The notes: generated by a model not told the origin, from the letters alone. A stretch of 64,000 nucleotides of DNA from Seminavis robusta (GCA_903772945.1 CAICTM010000113.1:1-64000), one strand, 5' to 3'. Counted from the stretch's first letter, positions 39,720 through 50,259 are shown. Numbers and translations: made by a program.

Positions 39720-41246
39720 ATGGTTGTGAGGCAGTGGTTGGTAGTGTCCTTATTGGTTGGTATGATTGCAGTTCGTCCTAGTCGATCTGCTTTTCTTTCC
39801 AAATTATCCACCCCAAGAAGAAGCAGACCTCTGTTTTCCCACCACAATAATGATCATGATCAAGAACGACAAGGAAAACAAGCCGAGCTGGATGCAGCAT
39901 CCACTCTCTCATTGGCTCCCATGATGGAATATACGGATCGTCATTTTCGTCATTTGGTGCGTTTGATATCGAATCGCACGTTGCTGTATACCGAAATGGT
40001 GGGCGCCAGTGCGATTTATCACGAACAAATGGATGCCAAGCAGGCATATCAGGACGCGCACCCCACTAGTACTGCCGACGAAGATGTCAATGCCCATTAC
40101 AAGGACCGATATTTGCAACGATTTCTACGTCAAAGCAATCGAGAAGGACCGTGTGTATTACAATTGGGAGGCTCGGATCCCACGGCCATGTACCACGCTA
40201 CCGAGACGGTCATGGAATTGACCCAACGAGGAGGGATCTGCGATTATACGGCCATCAATCTGAATTGCGGTTGTCCCAGTCCCAAAGTGGCTGGCAAAGG
40301 ATGTTTTGGAGCGGCACTCATGGACGACCCAAAGTTGGTGGCAGATCTGGTCACGGCCATTCACGAGGGATGTCAAGGACGGTTGCCCGTCACGGTCAAG
40401 TGTCGGATTGGCACCGATTCCCAACAACCATTTTCCAAACAACTACAACGCCAAGACGATGAACAAGAATATCGGACATTGGCACACTTTATCGAAACCG
40501 TGGCAGATTCCGGGATTGTGACATCGTTCGATGTGCATGCCCGCATTGCCGTATTGCAAAAGTCCTTTTCACCCGCCGACAATCGCAAAATACCACCTCT
40601 CAAATACAGTGTAGTCCAACGACTCGTCAACGACTATTCTCCACACAACAAGTTGAAATTCACATTGAATGGAGGCATTGAAACCATTCCACAAGCGCAA
40701 TCGTTACTGCAACAAATGCCAGGATTGCAGGGGATCATGATTGGACGGGCATGGGCAGCCGATCCCTGGCGATTTTCCATGGCGGATACACTCTTGTACC
40801 ACAACAACAATGATCAAGACCAACAATCAACATCCAATAATATGAATCGACTGCAAATCTTGGAGGCATTTGGTCGTCATGCCGATCAAGAAGAACAAGA
40901 ATGGGATCCCATCAAGATTCGACGATTCCTCGTCAAGGCGGTCATGCCACTCTTTGCGGGAGAACCCAATTCCAAACAATATCGCATTCGATTGGATGAA
41001 TTGGCACGGATCCCCAAACAATTGCATGCTCAAGGCATACATTCCATGGCGGGACAACCGCCTCTGTCCGAATTGATGGTCAATACAGCACTGGACTGTT
41101 TGAGTGAAGAAACATTGTTGCGGACGCCGCAAGAAAGTTATCAACGATTTTTGGAACAAGAGGCATCCTCTCAACTTCCGGGGCGACCACATGATCCGAC
41201 TGTGGCAGCATGGCAGGCCGATCGGAAATCGGCTGAGGCTGTGTAA
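39720..41246 (+). CDS. Plastid-targeted tRNA-dihydrouridine synthase, DusA type
   Basis: 508 codons from the ATG at 39720; the open frame starts five codons earlier at a TTG. The first 23 residues are a signal peptide (V-V-S-L-L-V-G-M-I-A-V) ending S-R-S, followed by A-F-L: the phenylalanine junction of diatom plastid proteins, then a basic transit region. The Dus core begins with L-A-P-M-M-E-Y-T-D-R-H-F and continues with T-E-M-V, L-Q-L-G-G-S-D-P, N-L-N-C-G-C-P-S-P-K-V, V-T-V-K-C-R-I-G, and the phosphate-binding N-G-G-I-E-T and M-I-G-R-A-W segments for FMN. The order and wording match bacterial DusA, which reduces uridine 20/20a in tRNA with NADPH and FMN. It probably acts on plastid-encoded tRNAs. 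The C-terminal helical domain is present and the frame is intact. Confidence 0.9.
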   Translation: MVVRQWLVVSLLVGMIAVRPSRSAFLSKLSTPRRSRPLFSHHNNDHDQERQGKQAELDAASTLSLAPMMEYTDRHFRHLVRLISNRTLLYTEMVGASAIYHEQMDAKQAYQDAHPTSTADEDVNAHYKDRYLQRFLRQSNREGPCVLQLGGSDPTAMYHATETVMELTQRGGICDYTAINLNCGCPSPKVAGKGCFGAALMDDPKLVADLVTAIHEGCQGRLPVTVKCRIGTDSQQPFSKQLQRQDDEQEYRTLAHFIETVADSGIVTSFDVHARIAVLQKSFSPADNRKIPPLKYSVVQRLVNDYSPHNKLKFTLNGGIETIPQAQSLLQQMPGLQGIMIGRAWAADPWRFSMADTLLYHNNNDQDQQSTSNNMNRLQILEAFGRHADQEEQEWDPIKIRRFLVKAVMPLFAGEPNSKQYRIRLDELARIPKQLHAQGIHSMAGQPPLSELMVNTALDCLSEETLLRTPQESYQRFLEQEASSQLPGRPHDPTVAAWQADRKSAEAV

Positions 41247-41358
41247 CAAAACCACAGCTAATGACCATATTTTTGCAAGTACCGTACACTCTGGGATTTT
41301 CTAGATTTTTTGAGTTTAGTTTACTTAGTTTTGTTTAGATATTAATAGTTTAGTTAGT

Positions 41359-41829
41359 TTAGATCATATCAGCCTTTGCCTTTTCAATCATTTCTCCCAT
41401 TTCTCCACTCTGGTAGAGTTCAATCATGATATCACTTCCACCAATAAATTCTCCAGTCACATAGAGCTGAGGAATGGTCGGCCATTGCGAAAAGTCCTTG
41501 ACGCCACTGCGAATCGCTTCGTCACTCAACACATCCACCGTGTGAAAGTCAATCTTGAAACTCTCCAATATTTGAACCGCCGTGTTGCTGAAACCGCATT
41601 GCGGGAACAAACGAGATCCCTTCATGAACAGCAGCACGGGATGATTGTCTACCAATGCCTGAATGCGTTCTTGGGTACCACTCGGCGTTTCGGCCAAAAA
41701 GTCATCCGACATGGAACGGCTCGTAGTACCGGTAGTGGTACTGGTAGTAGTGGGCACCACCACAAAGCCCGTCGCCAGCAAGGCTTGCAGAGCCACGCAA
41801 AGAGCGGCCAACAAGGGAAATCGCAACAT
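41359..41829 (-). CDS. Plastid-targeted monothiol (CGFS) glutaredoxin
   Basis: 156 codons from the ATG at 41829; the longer open frame upstream begins with GTG and lacks a plausible leader. The N-terminus is a signal peptide (L-L-A-A-L-C-V-A-L-Q-A-L-L-A-T) followed by G-F-V, a variant of the plastid junction, then a Thr/Ser-rich linker. The glutaredoxin domain has the active site C78-G-F-S81, the preceding M-K-G-S-R, T-I-P-Q-L-Y for glutathione and G-G-S-D. CGFS glutaredoxins hold and transfer [2Fe-2S] clusters bridged by glutathione; the plastid form (GRXS14/S16 type) serves Fe-S delivery in the plastid. It is convergent with the Dus gene, with 112 bp between stops. Confidence 0.92.
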   Translation of the reverse strand: MLRFPLLAALCVALQALLATGFVVVPTTTSTTTGTTSRSMSDDFLAETPSGTQERIQALVDNHPVLLFMKGSRLFPQCGFSNTAVQILESFKIDFHTVDVLSDEAIRSGVKDFSQWPTIPQLYVTGEFIGGSDIMIELYQSGEMGEMIEKAKADMI

Positions 41830-42812
41830 TCTGCAGTAATGAATCAAAGCAAGAAACAAAGTCTGGGAGTGGCAGAATAGATACCTTGAGTTGGCAAACA
41901 CAGAAGATTTCACAATGAACCAGAGTGCCGCTAGCTACCGGTAGCTATACACCTTACCTACAAGATCGAAGAATTACAGAGAAGACAGAAGAGGATTTGT
42001 CGCCGCTGTGTGGTAGACAGGGGATCCAAGGTTTGTCATGGTGGTTGGTTGGCAGAGGCAAGCAATAAGCCAACTGAGTGGCCATGTTACTGACGTCATT
42101 CATCCGTTGATCCGTGGATCGATTCGAATCAAATGATTCGATTCGGTTCGATTCGACTTGCAATTATTGATCCAATTCGACATGGGCTTGGGCAAAAGGA
42201 GGTTTCCATTCCAAAGATCAGGGGGATGCCATGATCCCTTCGGTTCGATTCGACTTGCAATTATTGATCCAATTCGACATGGGCTTGGGCAAAAGGAGGT
42301 TTCCATTCCAAAGATCAGGGGGATGCCATGATCCCTAAAACTCCGCAAATTGCTTTTCTAGTAGCTACATGTAGCTACTAGCTAGTGCTACCGGTACCCA
42401 CCACCGATGCTGTTGCTGTGCCTAGCTTAGCCCCCCTCCCTCATTAGCCTATCTATGCCAACATGGATGCTGCAGCGGATTTTGTACTCAAATGAGACCA
42501 CCACCTAAATAGCTTGGTCGTTCGATTGGGTACATTAGAATCCAGCAACACGGGCCACAAAGATTGTTGCATTGTTGCCGCTGGCCCACCTCTCCGAATC
42601 CGTTTATCCATAACCTTAACCACTGGATCTTTGACTATCTTGGATCTTTCAGGACAGTGCACCCAAGAAAGGTCACGCGAAATGACCTGGTTGACAAGCG
42701 CGATCGCTCTGTCTTCTTTCCTCTTCCATTTTCTCTGTGGCAAGACCTTCACAATAGCGCGATAGAGACAACAACACAACTTCACCTTTCTCCGAACTAA
42801 GAAACCTTGACC
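41830..42812. other. Intergenic with a perfect tandem duplication
   Basis: No gene recognised. It contains an ATTCGATTCG cluster (42117-42165), the 97-bp tandem duplication at 42143-42336 and TACCGGTA/CTAG words at 42360-42400. The last 100 bases before 42813 probably include the promoter of the NET-domain gene. Confidence 0.45.
42143..42336. repeat. 97-bp perfect tandem duplication
   Basis: Positions 42143-42239 and 42240-42336 read the same at every base I compared. The unit starts TCGGTTCGATTCGACTTG and ends ATGATCCCT. No gene is interrupted. The lack of differences points to a recent event or an assembly duplication. Confidence 0.9.
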
Positions 42813-43013
42813 ATGACGGAACTGTCTACCGAAGAAAAGCAAGAGCTGGTGAGCAAAATCAACAACGCTCCTCCAGGCTCTTTGGCTGGATTGGTGAAGG
42901 TCATCAAAGATTCTCCTACCTATCAAGGCGACAAGAATAACATCAAATTGGATCTTGACAAGATCGACGGTGCTACCCAAAAGCAACTCCTTACATACAT
43001 GCAAAGCTTATGA
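42813..43013 (+). CDS. Solitary NET-domain protein
   Basis: 66 codons from the ATG at 42813; the two upstream codons in frame start with TTG. The whole protein matches the extra-terminal (NET) domain of BET proteins: L-S-T-E-E-K-Q-E-L, then I-N-N-A-P-P-G-S-L-A-G-L-V-K-V-I, then L-D-L-D-K-I-D and T-Q-K-Q-L-L-T-Y-M. In BET proteins this three-helix domain binds short Lys-rich peptide motifs of chromatin regulators. Here there is no bromodomain in the same frame or nearby. It may be a free adaptor or competitor of BET proteins, or the last exon of a larger gene. About 100 bp of 5' sequence with no splice acceptor that I would trust favours the small protein. Confidence 0.72.
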   Translation: MTELSTEEKQELVSKINNAPPGSLAGLVKVIKDSPTYQGDKNNIKLDLDKIDGATQKQLLTYMQSL

Positions 43014-43766
43014 ATGAATCCATTGGCTGCAAGGACGCAATGAAACGAATGAGAATCGAATCAAGACTTGATGATGTGTGTGCGTGGATGGCGGAAGTGG
43101 CACTGTGGAGGCGGAATCTTCCATTTTAGAAGAAGGATATTCAAGAAGGATTTTTGGTAGCTTGGTGCTACCGTGGCTGGAGAGGTTAGGCAAAATCGGA
43201 TTGGCGAATGAAGACTAAAGACAATTTCCTTGGAGCGGTGATCCCCGGCTGGAAAGCAACCACAGGCTTGACAGAGGTATCTATCATATTATGAATTATG
43301 GATGCTACCTGTATGTTCTGTTGGATCTTTTCGTTGGAGTAGCTTCGTGTAGATGCTTCTGTATCGTAAGATAACGATAAGAATACAATTCACTCTTTTC
43401 TTGCTGCCTATATCCAATCTCCACCCTTCCAGAAATATTGTGGGTCTCGTGCTTAATTAAGTTCGTCGACAGAGCCACTACCTGGTATCACGCCTGACAA
43501 GTGCTGAGAGAAAAACCTGTGGAGGTGCAATTGTTACCCTCGGGGGTGTCGTGTGGCGGCTGTGGAGGAGCAGCAGAAACAAAGGGCGTGGCTGGTTTGA
43601 AACCAGAGCAACTATGATTAAGACAGATAATACCGGGCTCTAGCGAGTATGCTGGCCAGTCTACCGGTACCACACCGAGGCAGACAAGACCAGTGCCTAA
43701 GAACTGGAATAGGAATAGAACGTGATGGGCAGCACCTCAGAACTTCAATACAAGGCCGATGCTTTA
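43014..43766. other. Convergent intergenic region
   Basis: About 750 bases between the NET gene and the metacaspase gene. No gene recognised. A GGTACC word lies at about 43665. Confidence 0.45.
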
Positions 43767-45394
43767 TTACTCATCATCGTCGTCGTCGCCACCAAAGAAC
43801 GCCATCATTGCATTCATCTTTTTCTTCATATTCTTGACCTTGGTCTTGGACATCTTCCTATTCACCTGCATCATCATCAAAATGGCTGTCATGGCCAACA
43901 TTTGATCATCCAATTCGCTGCTGGATTCGGCCTCCTCCTCGGCCTTTTCTTTCTCTTTTTCCTCCCTGGCTTTCTCTTCTTCTTCCTCCTCTTCTTCCTC
44001 CTGTTGTGCCAAGTGTTCTCGCAATGCTGCCACATACTCTTCTCTCTCATCCCAAACTTCGCTGTCCTCGGCAAACTGGTAGCGGTAGGGAAGGTCCATG
44101 ACAGTTCCGGAATGGCACGAGTCAGAAATACCAAACAAAGTCACACCTGTCTTTAGCTTGGACACCACTGTTTCCCAGAGTTCATCGTCCACGACATTTT
44201 CATGATCAACGGCACACAAAACTTCGTCCCAACCATCCTTTTCATCTCCGCTCCTGTCCACAATGAAATCTCCGTGGCCTGAGTAGCTCATGAAACAGAA
44301 ATCTCCCGACTTGCTGGACTGAACCATGTGATGCAAGGCCATCATGCTGAGTGAAAGACAACAAAATGAGAGGTCACCATTGAGCGAGCCGATTCAATGG
44401 GCTCAGCGTTGCTTGTATCGTTTGGAACTTACATGTTGAGCTTGGTGGGATTGGTCTCTTTTCCGTCGTCGAGAAGCATTGTGATGTTGTCCTCGTCAAA
44501 TCCTTGTTCCTCCATCAGAAAAGCTTTCAAGTTGATCGCATCATTGTGGCAACCTCTCAGCTCGTTACTAGTCCCAGTATAGTTTATGCCAATAACGACG
44601 GCACGTCGGACGCCAGAGCAGTCGGAGGGCACAAACTCGAACGGTTCTGACAGATCCACAATGGAAGATGTGGAGATCTGAGGTCTCTGAGTGACATCCA
44701 AATCCTCCAATTTTGCCTTTAGTTCCTTGATCACTTCCATTTTGGATGGTTTCGTCCCAGCCTTCTTGTGAGCTGTCAGCGTGTCGATCAAAACTGATGT
44801 CAGGGCACCTCCTACACACGAAACGAAGATATGTGATATGTTAGATACCATTCCATCATTTGGTCAACTGTACCCATTCCTTTGTCATCACTCTATCAAG
44901 AACGCACCTCCCAAACCAGCGGGGGTGAGATGCTTCACCGTTTCCGAAATATCACCAATGTCAGTGCTGGTCTGAATATCCATGCAGCCACTGATCATGG
45001 AGACCTTGCCCTTGATGAGCTTGGGGTTGCGACCCTCAAAGACAAACTTTCCTTCTTCTTCTGCCTCGTCCTCCTCTTTCGCCTCGCCATCTTCCTCTGC
45101 ATTTTTCTTATCTTCTCCGTCTTGATCCTTCTCTTCTCCGTCTTCTCCCTCTTCCTGCTTGTCATCGTCCTCCTTTGCTTCTTCAGTATCCTTTTCTTCT
45201 TCCTTGACTTCTTCCCCCGGGGAGTTCACCATCACTTCGTCTTCCTCAGCCATGGTCTCGTTCTCGTGTGTATCAGGCGTCTCGTTCTCGTTGCTCTCAG
45301 CTGGTGTTGCAAGATTACTTTCGTTGGTGTTGTCTTCGGTGTCAATGTCAGGTGTGATGGATTTTCTCAAGGCCCGTTTCAAGCTCGAGCTCAT
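43767..45394 (-). CDS. Type III metacaspase, three exons
   Basis: Exons 45394-44908, 44811-44433 and 44346-43767 join in frame to 481 codons. Introns of 96 and 86 bp have GT-AG ends (donor GTAAGT in the second). The first acceptor has an AG three bases downstream that would also keep frame. The N-terminus is extremely acidic (Glu/Asp/Lys, residues 35-118). Then comes the p10-like part (I-S-G-C-M-D-I-Q-T-S-T-D at 134-145, G-G-A-L-T). After it lies the p20-like part: R-R-A-V-V-I-G-I-N-Y, Y-S-G-H313-G-D and D-S-C366-H-S-G, the His/Cys dyad. p10 before p20 defines type III metacaspases of algae with secondary plastids. They cut after Arg or Lys and act in stress and cell-death responses. The C-terminus is a Glu-rich coiled coil with a Met-rich end. 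Confidence 0.9.
44347..44432 (-). other. Intron 2 of the metacaspase gene
   Basis: 86 bp, starting GTAAGT and ending CACTCAG on the minus strand. Removing it joins A-A-C-A-T to C-A-T-G and keeps the frame between the two catalytic blocks. Confidence 0.85.
44812..44907 (-). other. Intron 1 of the metacaspase gene
   Basis: 96 bp, starting GTGCGT and ending TGTGTAG. A second in-frame AG follows three bases later, so a one-glycine difference in the protein is possible. Confidence 0.8.
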
Positions 45395-46344
45395 GTCACT
45401 ATTCACTCGCTATTTCCGCTGGTGCCCAAGGAGGGAGTGGGTGTTCTGTGTGTTTTGACAACGATGCAAAAGACTTGGAATACTTCTGGATATCTTGATA
45501 GTACTTGCAACCAAGGTTCAGAAATCCAAAGAGTTTGTGTGACACGTTTCTGGATCTTGTTCAAACTTGTCTGGGCGGTCACTGTGCTAACTGTATGATT
45601 GTACCATACGGTACCAGGAAGACACATCTTCTGTCGCGGTAGATGCGGTAAAATAAAATTTGAATTCAAATACTAGTCTAGACTAGTATTACCTGTATGT
45701 AAAGTAAATAATAGCTTTAACCCTACATTTTCCGCATCTACCTTATTATAGTTGCTTCCAAAACATAAAGGGTCGAAGGTGATTTTTAATTTTAAAATTA
45801 CGAACAGATGGCAAGGGATGACTTATTTGAAGTTTTGGAGAATTGTTCGGCATTTGGGTTTAAAGTGTTTTTAATTAAAACGACGTCAAATCTCTATTTA
45901 AAGCAAAGGAGAACTATGAAGTGAGGGTATAAGTAAGACATATGTGACAATGTTTCTCATTATTAATTTTGAGACGCTCGTAGAGATACTTGAGTACTAT
46001 TAAACCGTAAGACGTTCCGTACGGTACCGCTGCCATTATGTACCGATATTGGAATTCTTTGGTGCATCGCATGGCAATAATGCACACAAGCATGGTGTGG
46101 AGTTGCGTGGGTGGTGGTCTGATCCATTCATCGTACGGTATGCATATTATCATGGTGCTATAGCTAGTACTAGGACGGTAATAGCTACCAGTATAGTAGT
46201 GCATGAGAGCAAGGCATTTGCCAAATGATAGGAGATGAGGTGGGCGACTTGCTAGGCTATCCTACTTTTAATTAAAAGACCAGATTAGCAAAAGAAGACC
46301 AGATTATCTTCAAATTGCCAACGGCTGCATAAGAAGGTACCAAG
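45395..46344. other. AT-richer intergenic DNA
   Basis: About 950 bases. Positions 45650-45920 are visibly richer in A and T than the rest of the window (TTTAATTTTAAAATTA near 45785). CGTACGG words lie at 46015-46025 and 46130-46140. No gene seen. Confidence 0.45.
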
Positions 46345-47078
46345 ATGGGTGTTGTTGCCGTTGCCATTGTCGTGGTGGTCACTCCGTTGGTGCTCTGTGT
46401 CGTGCCTGGCATGTTGATGTATTGGATCTTCTTGTGACCCAAGAGGATTCGTTCGTTGGAATTGTGCATCCACACTGGAGTCGAATGTCTGGGTATCTGG
46501 ACACAAGGCAGAGGCCTTTCGGATGGCGAGTCCTCCCTGCGATTTGCGTACAAGGCGCCTGGGACAAACACGGTGTACTTTAAGGGCCATGTTGCCGTGC
46601 CTGCCGTGATGGATCCAGAAAAAGTGCGCTGCCCACTTCCAAACAACTTTCAGAATCCGTATTGGTACTGCCGGGCATTCCAGATTCGGGTGTTCCTCAG
46701 TGTCTGGTGGGCAGTTGGGCTGGTGGAGCTTATTTTGCAGAAGGTATCTTTGGGTTTCCAGGACGAGCAGCGGAAACGCCCAACAGGCCTATTCTGTCTG
46801 CAGTCCTGGTGTTGACGTTGATGTTATTTCTCTCGTTTGAGATTTGGCTGTCTGCAGGCATTGTGGGTGAACTCTTGACAAGTGTTGGGAACCGACAATG
46901 CGGCCAGGAAAATTGCTTTGGGTGGGAATGCATCGCGATATTTATTCTCTTTTTTTGGGCCTCAGGATTGTTGGGGTTGTGGTGGTTGCACCAAGACCGA
47001 ACCGGCCAGATACCTTCTACGGTGACAAAGTTGCCCAGACCCCAGACAGTTGTGCCTCGAACGGAATGGGGGCTGTAA
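46345..47078 (+). pseudogene. Damaged membrane-protein gene
   Basis: Pieces in a consistent order suggest one gene. An ATG at 46345 starts a 30-residue hydrophobic helix and ends in a TGA at 46435-46437. The same frame then continues with a soluble segment (S-L-R-F-A-Y-K-A-P-G-T-N-T-V-Y-F-K-G). Near 46660 the sensible reading moves to another frame (V-L-V-L-P-G-I-P-D-S-G-V-P) and goes on through two more hydrophobic helices (S-A-V-L-V-L-T-L-M-L-F-L and I-F-I-L-F-F-W-A-S-G-L-L) to a stop at 47078. One stop and one frame change, or unrecognised introns, separate the parts. The layout (helix, outside segment, two helices) recalls DUF3592-like proteins. A minus-strand frame overlaps but has no features. 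Confidence 0.4.
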
Positions 47079-47458
47079 TTATGGATTAGGGGGCGGCAAT
47101 TTAATAAAAAGAAGGTTACAATGAGGGAATTCTAGCGGGCGGCAACACACAACGAAGTGATGTTGAATGTGATCCTGCCGCTGATTTGCTTTAGGGCTTC
47201 AGAACCGAAAAAGATTAAAACAGCAGAGCCATGTTTTCGGGAGAGTTCTCTTTTTAGGAAGATTCTGTAAAAGGTCGCACAGTGTTTCTTGCGGACTTCG
47301 GTTGTCTTCGCGCTCGTTCTTTGAGCGCTAGCTAGCACCACCATGGCGCCATTTGCACCGCCTGCAGCAGACACCACACCACCAGCCAGAATCGAATCAC
47401 AACTCTCTACCTACCGTACTCACAAGCAATTACCAATATACCTTTACAGTATAGCAGG
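47079..47458. other. Intergenic, nothing recognised
   Basis: 380 bases before the ankyrin gene; probably its promoter. No TATA box was obvious. Confidence 0.4.
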
Positions 47459-49153
47459 ATGACTACCAGTAACACTCGCTTTGATCAAGGCCTTGGCATG
47501 GTGGAGGACACTCTCTGCGACCTGGAGTGCGATGGAGAAGACTGCAAGGTCAATCAGCATTTGGACAAACCATTCCACCGACGTGATGGAGAAGACGACC
47601 AAGTCAATCAGCATACGAGATCCAATAAATTCCATGAACGAAAATCCACCAAAAAGAGGGCCAAACGACGAGCCCAGAAAGCTGCCAGGGAAGCAGAAAT
47701 GAATGCCGCCAAAAAGCAAGCCACCCAATCCTCATTGTCCAATCACCCCGAGATCTGGCGTGATATCATCTTTTCATTTATTGGCGTGGGCCACTATGCC
47801 TTTGTGGGAGAGGTCAACAAACAGTTCAATCAACTTTACAAGGCGTACTGTGACACTGCACCTCTCCACAATCGTCCATTGAAGCTACAAAGTGATGGAA
47901 ATTTTGGGTACAACCTTCCAGTAGCTAGCACCGACACGATTTTCCGTGCTGCCTTCTGCAATGTGTCGTGTGCCGAACACTGGTATGCCGACTACTGCAT
48001 GATCGATACACTATTAACTCGTTACAGAGTTTTGCCGGAAGAAACCAATATGTTTGAGAGCCGCCGAGTGTGCTAAGTAATTGCCGAAGTTGGGAACGTC
48101 AGAGTGCTCAAGTGGGCCCACAGCAAGGGATTTGATGATGGGGACCCAGAGACCTGTTCCATCGCTGCTAAACATGGAAATTTGGCAATGCTCCAGTATG
48201 CTCGCAGCAAGGGATTTTGTTGGGATGAAGAGACATGCTCCAATGCTGCCGGGAATGGTCATTTGGATCTTCTGAAATGGGCACTGACACAATCTTGTCC
48301 CTGCAACGTATTGGCATATGATGCCGCTGCAGAAGGAGGACATTTCGACATTCTCAAGTTTTTGCATGAGAAGTTTTTGCATGAGGAGAATAACTGGCAC
48401 AGGAGCATCCGAATGCGTCACACGTGCGACGGTGCGGCGGAAGGTGGTCATTTCGAAATCCTCCAGTGGCTTGTCGGAAACGGCTGTCGAATCCGTAAAT
48501 CCACTTGTCATGGTGCTGCCAAAGGAGGACATTTCGAAATCCTGAAGTGGCTTGTCGTCGAAAAGGGCTGTCGCATCACTGCATCCACATGTGCCGCTGC
48601 TGACGCAGGTGGACACCTCGACATCCTCATCTGGCTTCGGGAACGTGAGTGCCCTTGGGATGCCGGCACCTGTTCCAGTGCCGCAGACGCTGGCCATGTG
48701 GAGGTGCTCGAGTGGGCTCGGAAAAATGGATGCCCGTGGATCGAAGAAGATGAACAATATCGTTGGCGCGGTGTCATCCAAGGAGGGCATTTGGACGTGC
48801 TCAAGTGGGCTCTGAGAAATGGTCATCAGGTGGATATATGCAGTTGGGCTGCTTATGTGGGGCGATTGGAGATTCTGAAGTGGGCTCGTGCGAATGGCTG
48901 TCCCTGGGATGCAGTAGTATGTTCTAATGCTGCTTGTGGAGGGCGTCTGGATGTTTTGAAATGGGCTCATCAGAATGGCTGTCCATGGGATAGACGAACT
49001 TGTTTTTGGGGTGTGTCTGGGAATTGGCACATTCTGAGATGGGCTGTTGCCCATGGCTGCCCTTGGGACGAAGAAACGTACAATAAGGTTGTGGATCATG
49101 GAAGAGAGGATATCGTGCAGCTCATGGATGAGCATCGACAGGATGCTGAGTAG
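47459..49153 (+). pseudogene. Ankyrin-repeat protein gene with one in-frame stop
   Basis: The frame from ATG 47459 to 49153 would give 564 residues but has a single TAA at codon 206 (48074-48076). Both halves are otherwise clean and in the same frame. The first half has an acidic/basic N-terminus, then an F-box-like segment (E-I-W-R-D-I-I-F-S-F-I-G, V-N-K-Q-F-N-Q-L-Y) usual in diatom ankyrin proteins. The second half has about eleven ankyrin-like repeats with the wording C-x-x-A-A-x-x-G-H-x-x-L-L-K-W-A and G-C-P-W-D. Such proteins bind other proteins, perhaps as ubiquitin-ligase adaptors. No splice pair removes the stop in frame. It could be a recently lost gene, an allele, stop read-through or a sequencing error. 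The shorter 205-residue product would lack all repeats. Confidence 0.75.
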
Positions 49154-50259
49154 TTTCAATTTATAATAGGGCTTTTGTTTGTGATATACGTTGATTTTTC
49201 TGTTGGCTACACCGGTCCCACTCCAGCGGAGATTGCTGGTCACACGAAGCATTCAATGGCCAGATCTGCATCTGTGGTTCATGGTTTCATTTTCATACTT
49301 CCCTATAAGCCATAGTAACCACTCCAACCACCAATTTATTAACAAATGTTTCCTTGGACGATCAGCTCGATGTTCGCAGCTGACCAATCTAAAGGACTAT
49401 GGCATCAATCCCATCCCAACTCAAGGATCCAGGGCAAGTGTTTGGAGGTTCGCTTGCAGGTCTTCCGATCGAAAGTCCACAGTGCGAAGGTCAGATGGCG
49501 CTTACACTACAACATACAAGTAGATCTATAGAATCGCATACGAGATCGCAGGAGTTGCAATATGAAAACGACCACGAGTTCCCCTTTACTCTTCAGATGT
49601 CCAACCGAGAAAGTAAACTGATGAAGGTTGAAGGATCGACAACAAAGGGACTTGGGACCTTCCTGGCGGCTCTTTAGCTATTCGGTGCGGGCGGTTCGAA
49701 GGGCATCCTTTGCTGTGGGCGATCCGGCCAACCTAATCGTGCCCCATTCTCTTGGAATCGGGAAGCAGGTTAGCTTGTTTGTGCAGATCCACGAGCCAGA
49801 TGCACCGTCCCACCCTGGTGTTGATCCTTTTGACTATTCATTCTCACGAGCGAAGACAAGTCGTGGTATCAAAGGCTAGCCAGCGGTTTTCAGGACACCG
49901 TCGTTCCATTTCCTTCCTGGCTTTTAGTTGTCCCCGTTGTGCCTCTCGAGACAGCCGTGGTGAATGGTAACTGCGGCGCCTTCGTCCTGTCCCTTTCTTG
50001 GGCGACAGCATCCGCGACTTCTCATTGGAAAACAGGTCTCATCGGTCGAGAAGCCGAATAGAGGTGGCACTGATAGAGAAGGCGATGTTGCCGAAACCAA
50101 TACGCAGCCATTGTTCAAACAACAACAGCAACAAGAAAGTAAGCTTAACCCTTTGGTGTTTTTCACCGGGGTTCCACGCACCACTCACGCACTACTGGTA
50201 TGCCTATAGGATATCCCGCGATCGACATTGATCTCTGTTTTGCCCTCGAGGACTCCACG
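49154..50259. other. Intergenic, nothing firmly recognised
   Basis: About 1.1 kb. An 83-codon frame at 49628-49879 might be the worn 5' part of the Cys-rich gene that follows, but nothing ties it to a family. Confidence 0.35.

Noticed and set aside
44882-45598. A 238-codon Leu/Phe-rich plus-strand frame
   Set aside because: Antisense of the Glu/Lys-rich first exon of the metacaspase; the hydrophobic look is the complement of acidic codons.
46272-46646. A 124-codon minus-strand frame
   Set aside because: Overlaps the damaged membrane-protein gene; no motif or hydrophobic pattern of its own.
48014-49252. A 412-codon minus-strand open frame
   Set aside because: It lies opposite the ankyrin repeats, and its apparent repeats are the antisense of the repeat units. 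No family wording of its own.
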